This document shows positions 8,864 through 16,950 of a stretch of 64,000 nucleotides of DNA, one piece after another. The DNA is taken from the NCBI GenBank assembly GCA_965603365.1, contig CBFDCR010000007.1:1-64000 (forward strand). The letters are read 5' to 3'. Within the stretch, counting starts at the first letter, position 1. Each line of letters starts with the position of its first letter. The notes beneath the pieces were generated by a model. It was not told the origin of the DNA, made no database searches, and saw only the letters and a program-made list of their open reading frames with translations. The stretch comes from JAHELQ01 sp965603365 (GTDB lineage: Bacteria > Acidobacteriota > Aminicenantia > UBA2199). A program made the translations under genes and the position numbers.

Positions 8864-10150
8864 ATGGGTCGTGCAAAGGTAGCGATGCTGAAGACCTCGC
8901 CGGAAACGGTGCTGGAAGATTATCACCGCCTGATGAACCTGGTCGATTATCAATCGTTGTTAGCTAAAGAGGTGGATACTGCCTTAAAGATCAACATCAG
9001 TTGGCATTTTTTTTACCCCGCCAGTTCCACCACCCCCTGGCAATTGGAGGGGGTAATCCGGGCCTTGAAACGGGATGGTTATAAGCCCGAGCTGATCCAC
9101 GGCTGCCATAACCGAACCGTGGTGATCGATGCCCACCTGGGGGAGCGGGAAAACAAGCAGATTAATGTGATCGACAGCCACGGCCTGCGCAATATTCACC
9201 TGTACGAAGGGGAGGAGTGGATTCACATTCGCGATGCAGTAGGTGACCTAACCGACAGATTTCTCTGCCTCAATGACGTCTATCCCAGAGGATTCATGAT
9301 CCCCAGGCGATTCGTCGGCGAAAATATCATTCATCTACCCACCGTCAAGACCCACGTGTTTACGACCACCACTGGTGCCATGAAGAATGCCTTTGGCGGT
9401 CTGTTAAACGAGAAACGGCACTGGAGCCACCCGCTGATTCACGAGACGTTGGTGGATCTATTGATGATTCAACGGAAGATCCACCCCGGTATGCTGGCGG
9501 TGATGGACGGCACCTTTGCCGGTGACGGGCCCGGTCCCCGCTGCATGGTGCCCCATGTTAAAAATGTCATCCTGGCCTCGGCTGACCAGGTGGCCGTCGA
9601 TGCGGTGGCCGCCAAACTCATGGGCTTTGAGCCCATGCGGGATCTGAAGTATGTCAGGCTGGCCCATGAGGCCGGCCTGGGTACGGGCAAACCGCAGGAG
9701 ATCGAGATCGTGGGGGATCGGGAACTGGCCAATGAAAACTGGCATTTTGTCGGTCCCTTTAAGAAGATGACCTTTGCCAGCCGCATGCAGCATAAAATCT
9801 ACTGGGGGCCGCTGAAGAAACCCCTGGAGTGGTCCCTCAAGACCGTTCTGGCGCCCTGGTCTTACATCGCCAGTGTGGTGTACCACGACATATTCTGGTA
9901 TCCCGGCCACCGGCGGCGGGTGAAGGCGATTCTCTCCAGCCCCTGGGGCAGATTGTTTAACAATTGGCAGGAGTTGGAGATCCCGCCGGATGATCTGGGT
10001 GCATTAGGCTGGAAAGATGTGGGCGAGCAGCCGGCCAGACTGAAAAAGAGTTCGCTCAAACTCATGGGTCAGGCCTTCAAGGTGCTGGCCACCACCCTCA
10101 AAGAGGCACCGGAGTTTGCCGCCCGAAGGCGGCGCCGCCAAAAAAAATAG
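8864..10150 (+). CDS. DUF362 domain-containing protein
   Basis: A 428-residue protein whose central part matches the DUF362 family: a long region with VGENIIHLPTVKTHVFTTTTGAMKNAFGGL and later DQVAVDAVAAKLMGF, the two most recognisable stretches of that family. Many members carry a 2[4Fe-4S] ferredoxin module; none is visible here, since the C-terminal 130 residues lack a CxxCxxC cluster and instead are basic (ending in an Arg/Lys-rich tail). DUF362 proteins are of unclear biochemical role. AAGGAG 5 nt before the ATG and a good promoter just upstream support this start. The gene seems to form its own transcription unit. Confidence 0.85.
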   Translation: MGRAKVAMLKTSPETVLEDYHRLMNLVDYQSLLAKEVDTALKINISWHFFYPASSTTPWQLEGVIRALKRDGYKPELIHGCHNRTVVIDAHLGERENKQINVIDSHGLRNIHLYEGEEWIHIRDAVGDLTDRFLCLNDVYPRGFMIPRRFVGENIIHLPTVKTHVFTTTTGAMKNAFGGLLNEKRHWSHPLIHETLVDLLMIQRKIHPGMLAVMDGTFAGDGPGPRCMVPHVKNVILASADQVAVDAVAAKLMGFEPMRDLKYVRLAHEAGLGTGKPQEIEIVGDRELANENWHFVGPFKKMTFASRMQHKIYWGPLKKPLEWSLKTVLAPWSYIASVVYHDIFWYPGHRRRVKAILSSPWGRLFNNWQELEIPPDDLGALGWKDVGEQPARLKKSSLKLMGQAFKVLATTLKEAPEFAARRRRRQKK

Positions 10151-10239
10151 ATCTACATGTGCTGGTTTTAATAAAAATTGGGGAAAGGACTGCAATCGGG
10201 GAGATTTTTGTGGTATGATTGGTCAAGGAGTGATTGTCA

Positions 10240-10554
10240 ATGTTTTTCTTGATCGGTGGTGTACAGCCCAGAACGGTCTGGCTGGAAAAGCAGGCCCGGC
10301 CGTGTCCGTCGTGCGGCCATCTTGACGTGTATGTCAAAAGGGTCGATCACTATCTCAGTCTTTTCTTCATTCCCCTCATTCGAGTCAAAAAAGGTGTCCC
10401 CTTTGCCGTCTGCCGGAATTGCCAGGCCATCCTTAGACCCGAAGGCGGCGAAATTCACGATGAACAGAGAGGGCATTACCGGCGGTGCCGCTGCTGTGGT
10501 AGATCGGTGGCGCATGATTTTTCTTTCTGCCCCTACTGCGGAAAACATTTATAA
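10240..10554 (+). CDS. small zinc-ribbon protein
   Basis: About 104 residues with three CxxC pairs plus a further Cys pair: CPSCG, CRNCQ, CRCCG and CPYCGKHL. This is a typical arrangement of two zinc ribbons with a hydrophobic stretch between (LSLFFIPLIRV). The ATG at 10240 is preferred over a TTG at 10234 because AAGGAG lies 9 nt before it. Proteins of this kind are common, poorly characterised and often membrane-associated. It sits in the same direction between the DUF362 gene and a small secreted protein. Confidence 0.75.
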   Translation: MFFLIGGVQPRTVWLEKQARPCPSCGHLDVYVKRVDHYLSLFFIPLIRVKKGVPFAVCRNCQAILRPEGGEIHDEQRGHYRRCRCCGRSVAHDFSFCPYCGKHL

Positions 10555-10694
10555 CCTATAAATCGCACCCGGGGGATATTTATGAGAGTGAAATGTATTG
10601 GCAAAATGGGACACATTATGGCTTTTAAATCTGGCAATAAAAATGCTATAATTGGGCTGATGATACTTTTATCTCTATTAAAGAAGGTGTCCCA

Positions 10695-11102
10695 ATGAAA
10701 AAAATTTTAATTGGCTTCGTTATCATACTGGTATGGGGTTTGTCGTTTCATACCGGTTGTAAGATTTTTGCCCAGTACGATCTGGAAGGCATGTGGGTCA
10801 TTACCCGGGAGATCGGCGGTGTTGAAGATAACATAACCCTGAGCTTCTCCGGGGACAGGCAACTGGGAATCGTGACCTGGGATAGCTGGCAGGTGGGAGG
10901 ATATGAATTTCGCTTCAACGATGAGTTGTACTGGAATGTAGCCTATCCCCCGAATACCTTCCCGGAAGGCAGCGTCTCGGAGTTTTACACCGGTGGTTTC
11001 GAGGATAGAGACACGATGGGGGGCACGGTTGACCGTTATGTAAACCAGGAGCGCGCCCAGGGGACCTGGACGGCCGTCCGGCTGGAGGAGAGTTTATATT
11101 GA
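10695..11102 (+). CDS. small secreted protein, function unknown
   Basis: A 135-residue protein with a clear N-terminal signal (KKILIGFVIILVWGLSF). A Cys follows at HTGC, but the lipobox is poor, so a lipoprotein is possible rather than shown. The mature part is beta-rich with repeated Trp/Gly/Asp turns (for example GMWVITRE, GTWTAV), reminiscent of a small lipocalin-like barrel, though I cannot assign a family. AAGAAGG 7 nt before the ATG and a TATAAT at 10647-10652 support expression. The SpoIIE-type phosphatase gene follows after 21 bp and may be co-transcribed. Confidence 0.7.
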   Translation: MKKILIGFVIILVWGLSFHTGCKIFAQYDLEGMWVITREIGGVEDNITLSFSGDRQLGIVTWDSWQVGGYEFRFNDELYWNVAYPPNTFPEGSVSEFYTGGFEDRDTMGGTVDRYVNQERAQGTWTAVRLEESLY

Positions 11103-11123
11103 TTCCGGAAAAGAGGAGGTAAA

Positions 11124-12785
11124 ATGAGTGCCGACGAGAATCGGCGGGAACCGGGTGCCACAGCGACAAGAGAGGAACAATTTAAGCAGGAGTTTATCGA
11201 TCTGTATGCCGAGATTGACCTGCATTCCCTGCTCGACAAAATTGCCAAAAAAATAAATCATTATCTTCACTGCGAGGAGTCCGCCATTTTCCTCTACAGC
11301 CCCCACCGGGAGGAGCTCTATTTTGAAATTGTGACCGGGGCGAAGGAGGAAGAATTAAAGCGGATCGTATTGAAGAAAGGCGAAGGGGTGGTCGGCTGGG
11401 TGGCGATGCACAACCGGAGTGTGGTAATCAACGATACCGCAAAAGATTCGCGGTTCACCTCGGTGACCGATGTCAAAACCAACTTTAAGACCCGCTCTAT
11501 TGCCGCGGTGCCGGTGCGGATGGAGGATAAATTATTGGGGGTTTTGGAGGCTGTCAACAGTGTGAGCAAAACATTCTCCGAAGAAGATCGGCAGTTGTTG
11601 GAATACATCTCTCATTTTATCGCCATCCCCCTGCAAAACGCCCTGTTGTTTAAAGATGCCACCCGCGAGAAGGATGAGAAGGGGCAGTTGATTGAACTGG
11701 GTAAAATCATTTCCTCCTCCATCGACCTGGATCAGGTGTTTCGCTCCTTAAAAAGCATTATTTCCAGAATTGTCGAGGTGGTCGAGATCCGGGTCACCGT
11801 GGCTTTTCAAAATAAGGTTTACGGCCTGGTCAACGACCAGACCCAGCCTATTGAGAAGCCCGTTATTCCTAAGACCAGTATTCATCGCAACCTGGCGGTC
11901 TTTCCCCTCAAGACGGGGAACCGGCAGGTGGGCTTCATGCAAATCGAAGCAGCCCGCAACATCCCCCCGGAATTGCGATCCCTGATGGAAGGTGTCGCCG
12001 TTTTTACCGCCATTGCCATCGAACGCATCGAGATGGTCGAGCGCATGGTGGAGAAGGAGAAAATCGACCGGGAATTGAAGATCGCCCGCAGCATCCAGCA
12101 GTCCTTTCTCTTCAGCGGTAAATGCCCGTCTGAGCAACTGGATGTCGCCTATGTGAATATTCCCTCTTCCCAGGTGGGAGGGGATTATTACGACATCGTG
12201 CTCCTAAACGACGATGAGACAATCTTTTCGATCAACGATACCTGCGGCCACGGGGTGTCGGCCTCGTTGTTGATGTCGGTATTCAGCGCCAGTTTTAAGT
12301 ACCGCATCAAAAAAGACCGGGATATCGTCACCACCATCAGCCACCTCAACAACCTCATTGCCGAGACCACCGCCCCCAACCAGTATGTCACCTCCTTTAC
12401 CTGTCTGGTCAATGCCCCCCGGCAAAGGCTGCACTACGTCAATTGCGGCCACTGTGCCCCTATTCTGGTGGGCAGCGGCGGGGTGAGGGAACTGGCTGAA
12501 GGCTCATTTCCGCTGGGTATGTTTCGGGATGTCCAGTACCAGTTGGTGGAGACGGCGTGGCACGCCGGTGACCTTATCGCTTTTTTTACCGACGGCATAA
12601 TCGAAGCGGAGAATCCCGGGGGCACTGAGTACTCGAAACAGAGGTTGATCGATTTTCTCGAAGGCCACCGGCGGCGGCCGGCCGAAGAGATTAAAAGGAA
12701 ATTGATCGCCGATTTAAGGAAACATATCCAAAAAGATGTTTTCGAGGACGATATCACCTTTATAATGGTTAAACATGTCGGTTGA
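11124..12785 (+). CDS. GAF domain / SpoIIE-type PP2C serine phosphatase (RsbU-like)
   Basis: A 553-residue soluble protein. Residues about 20-170 form a GAF sensor domain (GEGVVGWVAMHNRSVVIND, then AAVPVRMEDKLLGVLEAVN). About 190-310 is a second, degenerate GAF-like region. The C-terminal 230 residues are a SpoIIE/PP2C phosphatase: linker ARSIQQSFL, metal ligands in VGGDYYDIV, the DTCGHGVSAS motif, FFTDGIIEAEN and EDDITFIM. Such enzymes dephosphorylate anti-sigma-factor antagonists in partner-switching stress pathways. No antagonist or anti-sigma partner is encoded next to it. AGAGGAGG precedes the ATG. Family assignment is secure; the stimulus is unknown. Confidence 0.92.
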   Translation: MSADENRREPGATATREEQFKQEFIDLYAEIDLHSLLDKIAKKINHYLHCEESAIFLYSPHREELYFEIVTGAKEEELKRIVLKKGEGVVGWVAMHNRSVVINDTAKDSRFTSVTDVKTNFKTRSIAAVPVRMEDKLLGVLEAVNSVSKTFSEEDRQLLEYISHFIAIPLQNALLFKDATREKDEKGQLIELGKIISSSIDLDQVFRSLKSIISRIVEVVEIRVTVAFQNKVYGLVNDQTQPIEKPVIPKTSIHRNLAVFPLKTGNRQVGFMQIEAARNIPPELRSLMEGVAVFTAIAIERIEMVERMVEKEKIDRELKIARSIQQSFLFSGKCPSEQLDVAYVNIPSSQVGGDYYDIVLLNDDETIFSINDTCGHGVSASLLMSVFSASFKYRIKKDRDIVTTISHLNNLIAETTAPNQYVTSFTCLVNAPRQRLHYVNCGHCAPILVGSGGVRELAEGSFPLGMFRDVQYQLVETAWHAGDLIAFFTDGIIEAENPGGTEYSKQRLIDFLEGHRRRPAEEIKRKLIADLRKHIQKDVFEDDITFIMVKHVG

Positions 12786-12810
12786 CAAAACCGGGGATCG
12801 ATTGTATCGT
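12782..12810 (+). promoter_or_regulatory. candidate promoter, leaderless spacing
   Basis: Perfect TTGACA at 12782-12787, 17-bp spacer, TATCGT at 12805-12810 with a perfect TATAAT overlapping just downstream (12810-12815). The next ATG is at 12819 and has no Shine-Dalgarno. Confidence 0.45.
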
Positions 12811-12818
12811 ATAATATA

Positions 12819-13064
12819 ATGATGAATCAGACAACTGGTAGACCGGTTTTTTCGCTGCGGGGCGAGGAGAGCCTGTTCTGGCTGTTTTATCCGCTGGTTT
12901 TGACCTTTGCGCTGGTCATGCCGGTGGCCGTGCTGCTGGTTCCGGTCTTCATCTATTTTGTGCAGGATGCGGTCTTTAGAAGACCGGCGGTCTGGAACCA
13001 GCTTTTTATCTGGCGTTTTATCCCGATTGCTCCTTTCGGCCGCGCACCTCCTTCTTATCGGTAG
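12819..13064 (+). CDS. small hydrophobic protein, possibly leaderless or frameshifted
   Basis: An 81-residue frame with one strong membrane helix (FWLFYPLVLTFALVMPVAVLLVPVFIYFV). No ribosome site; the ATG lies only a few bases after a -10 box, so translation would be from a leaderless message. Near 13025 the neighbouring frame becomes hydrophobic (LLLSAAHLLLIGSPLLLF) and would complete a second membrane helix, so the present end may be a frameshift relic. No family recognised. It precedes the SecA-like gene by 75 bp. Confidence 0.4.
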   Translation: MMNQTTGRPVFSLRGEESLFWLFYPLVLTFALVMPVAVLLVPVFIYFVQDAVFRRPAVWNQLFIWRFIPIAPFGRAPPSYR

Positions 13065-13139
13065 TCCCCTCCTACTATTTTCGTTAATTCTTTAGCTTTT
13101 ATTAATCCAGGAGTAATTCATTGGCAACAAGGAGGCGCC

Positions 13140-15584
13140 ATGCTAAAACATCAAGCAGGTAAGGATCAATCTGCATTATTTATAAAATTGAACCATTTCT
13201 GGCAGCAGTTGCAGGGGGTGCCGATCGAGGTTGATTTAACCCCCTATCGAAAGATTCTGGCCAGAATCGATACTATTTCACTGCAATCGACAGGGGACCG
13301 GGAACTTCAAAACATGTCGGAAGAGCTTCACCGGCGGGCCCGACAGGATGTTCCGCTGGCTAAATTGATGGTGGAGGCCTATGCCCTGGTGCGGGAGGCC
13401 TGCGGTCGGGTGCTGGGGATGCGGCCCTTCGATGGTCAGGTAATGGCCGCCGCGGCCATGCACCAGGGAAAACTGGTGGAGATGCAAACCGGCGAAGGCA
13501 AGACCTTAGCCGCGGTGTTTCCCGCCTATTTGAATGCCCTGACCGCCCAGGGGGTACACATCATGACGGCCAACGATTATCTGGCCCGCCGGGATGCCAA
13601 CTGGATGGGCCCGGTTTATCGCTTTCTGGGCCTTTCGGTGGGAGTCGTTCAGGAGAAGATGAGTGCTGCCGAGCGGCAGAGGGCCTACCAGGCAGACATA
13701 ACGTATTTAACCGCCAAAGAGGCCGGGTTTGATTACCTGCGGGACCAGATTCGCCTCGATAAAAACGAGCTGGTGCACCGGCCCTTTCACTATGCCCTGG
13801 TGGACGAGGCCGATTTTATCCTCATCGACGAGGCCCGGGTACCGCTGGTAGTCGCCGGTGAAACGCCGGAACATGAGGTCGATCCCTACCGGATGGCGAA
13901 GATTGTTCGGCATTTAGAGCTGGGGATTCACTACGAGACGGATGAGAATCGGCGCAGCGTCCATCTGACAGAATTGGGTGTCCGGCAGGCAGAAGGACTG
14001 CTCAACTGCGACAACCTGTACGACCCGGAAAATCTGCTGCTGTTTTCGGCAGTGAATGTGGCCATCCATGCCCGGGTGCTGCTGCAAAGAGATGTGGATT
14101 ACATTGTCCGGCAGGGCAAAATCGAGCTGGTGGACGAATTTACCGGCCGGGTGGCAGACAGGCGGCGCTGGCCCCACGGCATCCAGACGGCGGTGGAGGC
14201 TAAGGAGGGCCTAACACTACAGGCGGAGGGGCGGGTACTGGGCTCCATTACCCTGCAGCACTTCTTAAGGTTGTATCCCCGGGTGGCCGGCATGACGGCC
14301 ACGGCCCAACCGGCAGCCAGGGAGTTTAAGGAGTTTTACGACCTGAGGGTGGTGGTGATTCCCCCCAACCGCCGCTGCATCCGGCTGGATGAGCCGGATG
14401 TGGTCTTTACCCACAGGGCGGCCAAAATGGAGGCGCTGGTTCAAGAGATCGGCCGGGTACATGCCGGCGGTCGGCCGGTCCTGGTGGGTACTGCCAGCGT
14501 GGCGGAGTCCGAATCCCTGGCGGCCGCCCTGAAGAGGGCGGGGATTTCCTGCCGGGTACTGAATGCCAGGAAAGACGAACAGGAGGCCCACATCGTGGCC
14601 CAGGCGGGCAAACTCGAGGCCGTGACCATCTCCACCAACATGGCTGGCCGGGGCACCGATATCCGCCTGGGGGGTGAAGATGAGAGTCAAAAAGAGCGGG
14701 TGAAGGCCCTGGGGGGTCTCTATGTGATCGGCACCAACCGCCATGAGAGCCGCCGGGTGGACCAGCAGTTGCGGGGCCGGGCCGGTCGCCAGGGAGACCC
14801 CGGCTCATCGCGGTTCTTCGTCAGCCTGGAGGATGACCTGATGGAACGCTACAATGTCCGCTCCCTGATCCCGGCGAAGCATCTGCCCCCACCGCAGGCT
14901 GAACCCATCAACGATCCGCTGGTCAGGCGGGAGATCGCCCGGGCCCAGCGGATCATCGAGGGCCAGAATTTCGAGATCCGTAAGACCTTGTGGGGCTATT
15001 CGGCCATCGTGGAAGAACAGCGGAAAACTATCCAAGCGCGGCGGCGGCAGGTGTTGGCCGATACGGATACCTCATCTTTCCTGAAGGCCACTGCCCCCCG
15101 GCATTATGCAAAGTTAAATGCCGCCGCAGGTGGGGAGGCGCTGCGGCAGGTGGAGAGGACGATCTTACTGTACCATATGGATCGGGAATGGTCCGACCAC
15201 CTAGCCCACATCGCCGACATCCGCGAGGGGATTCATCTCTACCGCTTTGGCGGCCGGGTTCCTTCAGCCGAGTTCCAGCAGCGGGTAAGCGGCGCCTTTG
15301 TCGAGATGCGGCAAAAGGTGGACCACGACATTCTCCAAACCTTTCGTTCACTGCGGGTAACGGCGGGAAGTATCGACCTGGACAGGGCGGGGATACAGGG
15401 TCCCGCCTCTACCTGGACCTACCTGATTAACGACAATCCCTTCGGCGGCATGGGGCTGGCGCTCGTGGCCAGCCGCAATCTCGGCTTTGCCGCCGGTGCC
15501 GGGATCGTGGCCATCTTGTACTGGCCCGTCACCCTGGCATTGCTGATCGGGCGCTGGCTCTCCCGGCGAGCCAAAAGACGATAG
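13140..15584 (+). CDS. SecA-family translocase ATPase paralogue with C-terminal membrane segments
   Basis: An 814-residue SecA-type motor. Walker A TGEGKT is at residues 117-122, DEAD at 222-225, and the second helicase lobe shows TNMAGRGTDI and QLRGRAGRQGDPG, all hallmarks of SecA. It differs from housekeeping SecA: the C-terminal zinc-binding SEC-C module is absent, and the protein ends in a region with WTYLINDNPFGG followed by hydrophobic segments (LALVASRNLGFAAGAGIVAILYW spread over two helices) and a basic tail. The N-terminus has about 80 residues before the core. This suggests an accessory, SecA2-like role with direct membrane anchoring. AAGGAGG 4 nt before the ATG fixes the start. No accessory SecY is seen nearby. 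Confidence 0.85.
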   Translation: MLKHQAGKDQSALFIKLNHFWQQLQGVPIEVDLTPYRKILARIDTISLQSTGDRELQNMSEELHRRARQDVPLAKLMVEAYALVREACGRVLGMRPFDGQVMAAAAMHQGKLVEMQTGEGKTLAAVFPAYLNALTAQGVHIMTANDYLARRDANWMGPVYRFLGLSVGVVQEKMSAAERQRAYQADITYLTAKEAGFDYLRDQIRLDKNELVHRPFHYALVDEADFILIDEARVPLVVAGETPEHEVDPYRMAKIVRHLELGIHYETDENRRSVHLTELGVRQAEGLLNCDNLYDPENLLLFSAVNVAIHARVLLQRDVDYIVRQGKIELVDEFTGRVADRRRWPHGIQTAVEAKEGLTLQAEGRVLGSITLQHFLRLYPRVAGMTATAQPAAREFKEFYDLRVVVIPPNRRCIRLDEPDVVFTHRAAKMEALVQEIGRVHAGGRPVLVGTASVAESESLAAALKRAGISCRVLNARKDEQEAHIVAQAGKLEAVTISTNMAGRGTDIRLGGEDESQKERVKALGGLYVIGTNRHESRRVDQQLRGRAGRQGDPGSSRFFVSLEDDLMERYNVRSLIPAKHLPPPQAEPINDPLVRREIARAQRIIEGQNFEIRKTLWGYSAIVEEQRKTIQARRRQVLADTDTSSFLKATAPRHYAKLNAAAGGEALRQVERTILLYHMDREWSDHLAHIADIREGIHLYRFGGRVPSAEFQQRVSGAFVEMRQKVDHDILQTFRSLRVTAGSIDLDRAGIQGPASTWTYLINDNPFGGMGLALVASRNLGFAAGAGIVAILYWPVTLALLIGRWLSRRAKRR

Positions 15585-15596
15585 GCGACCGCTCCT

Positions 15597-16673
15597 TTAC
15601 TCTGCCGACAGGCGGAGGATCTCGACGAGCATGGCCAGGGCCTTTTTCATATCTTCGATGGTGATGTGCTCCTGGCAGGAATGCTCCAACCGGGCGCCGA
15701 TTCCCACCACCGCCATTTCGATGTCTTTGTTGTTGTAAATGGAGGCATCGGTAAAGCCGGTAATAAAGATGGTCTGGGCCTCGATGCCCACTGTCTTGAG
15801 CGCTTTTTTAGCGATCTGAACGGTTTCGGCATCCGCCGGGATGTCCACTGCCCGGCACAGGTTGTCGACTTTGATCTCGGCTGCGGCCCCCACCGATTCG
15901 GCCTGCTCCTTGATGATTTGTACCATTTCATCGGCTAAGGCCTGGCCCCTATCGTGCTTGAGACTGCGGCATTCGGCCATGAAGGAGGCGGTTTCCGGCA
16001 CCCCGTTGCGGATGAGGCCGCCCTTGATGACCCCCACGTTTGCGGTGGTCTCGTTGTCCAGCCGGCCCAGGCGCAAGGCGGTGATGGCTTTGGCCGCGGC
16101 CAGGATGGCACTGATCCCCTTTTCCGGCTCCATGCCGGCATGGGCGGCCTTTCCTTTGATATCCACATCGATGGCAAAGTAGGAGGGCCCGCCGATGACG
16201 ATGGTCTCCAGGGAGTCGTTGTCCAGCAGGAAGCCTTTCCTGGCGGTGAGGCGGCCAAAGTCGAGGTTTTTCACCCCCAAAAGGCCCACCTCCTCCTGGC
16301 GGCTGATGGCCACTTCGATCGGGGGCCTGACCTCGGCGATCCGCAGCGCCTCCAGCATTTCGGCAATCCCGGCCTTATCATCGGCCCCTAAGATGGTATC
16401 CCCCTGCGAGCGAATCACCCCGTCTTCGACCACCGGCCGGATTCCCTTGCCCGGCTGCACCGTGTCGGCGTGGCAGGAGAGCAAGATCGGCTCTTTGCCT
16501 TCGCAGTTTTTGGCCGGCAGTTGGGCAATGAGATTTCCGTAACTGTCTTTGGCCGCTTCGGCCCCGAGTTTCTGGAACTCCCCTAACAGGTAATCGATCA
16601 TTGGGGCTTCATTGCCCGATTCGCTGTCGATTTGCACCATTTCTAAAAATTGATCAATCATTCGTTCCGACAT
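15597..16673 (-). CDS. M20-family metallopeptidase (PepT-like)
   Basis: A 358-residue M20/M28-clan dinuclear zinc exopeptidase resembling the tripeptidase-T-like group. Ligand motifs can be followed along the chain: LLSCHADTV (first His/Asp), GDTILGADDKAG (bridging Asp), SRQEEVGLLG (catalytic Glu pair) and a C-terminal EHSCQEHIT (last His). A dimerisation domain insert with HAGMEPEKG lies between. It should cleave short peptides in the cytoplasm; no signal peptide is present. GGAGTAAT 5 nt before the ATG supports the start. It is convergent with the SecA-like gene (12 bp apart). Confidence 0.88.
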   Translation of the reverse strand: MSERMIDQFLEMVQIDSESGNEAPMIDYLLGEFQKLGAEAAKDSYGNLIAQLPAKNCEGKEPILLSCHADTVQPGKGIRPVVEDGVIRSQGDTILGADDKAGIAEMLEALRIAEVRPPIEVAISRQEEVGLLGVKNLDFGRLTARKGFLLDNDSLETIVIGGPSYFAIDVDIKGKAAHAGMEPEKGISAILAAAKAITALRLGRLDNETTANVGVIKGGLIRNGVPETASFMAECRSLKHDRGQALADEMVQIIKEQAESVGAAAEIKVDNLCRAVDIPADAETVQIAKKALKTVGIEAQTIFITGFTDASIYNNKDIEMAVVGIGARLEHSCQEHITIEDMKKALAMLVEILRLSAE

Positions 16674-16794
16674 TATTACTCCTTAATGATCAAGTTAAAT
16701 TAGATTTTATTAGAAATCCTTTTAGATTTCAATAGATAATTCTACGCCGATATCGAAGGTTTTAGGGGAGGGGCCATTTGCCTGATAATTTGGG

Positions 16795-16822
16795 TTGACA
16801 GTGTCGGGGGAATTGGTGTAAT
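16795..16822 (+). promoter_or_regulatory. candidate promoter of the Ser/Thr kinase gene
   Basis: Perfect TTGACA at 16795-16800, 16-bp spacer, TGTAAT at 16817-16822 (or TAATAT two bases later with an 18-bp spacer). This gives a leader of about 120 nt before the kinase start. Confidence 0.5.
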
Positions 16823-16950
16823 ATAGATCTTCATCGTATGAAACCAGTTGTTCTTATCTTGTGGAAATGGTGAAGTTGACGAAAACATCGTGGCTCAGGG
16901 ATTTTGTTTTTTTCATTATAGATCATTATCAGTAGGACGTGGAGAAAAAT

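Noticed and set aside
10115..10150. GC-rich stem at the end of the DUF362 gene as terminator
   Set aside because: The stem GCCGCC/GGCGGC lies inside the coding region and is followed by A, not T, in the direction of transcription.
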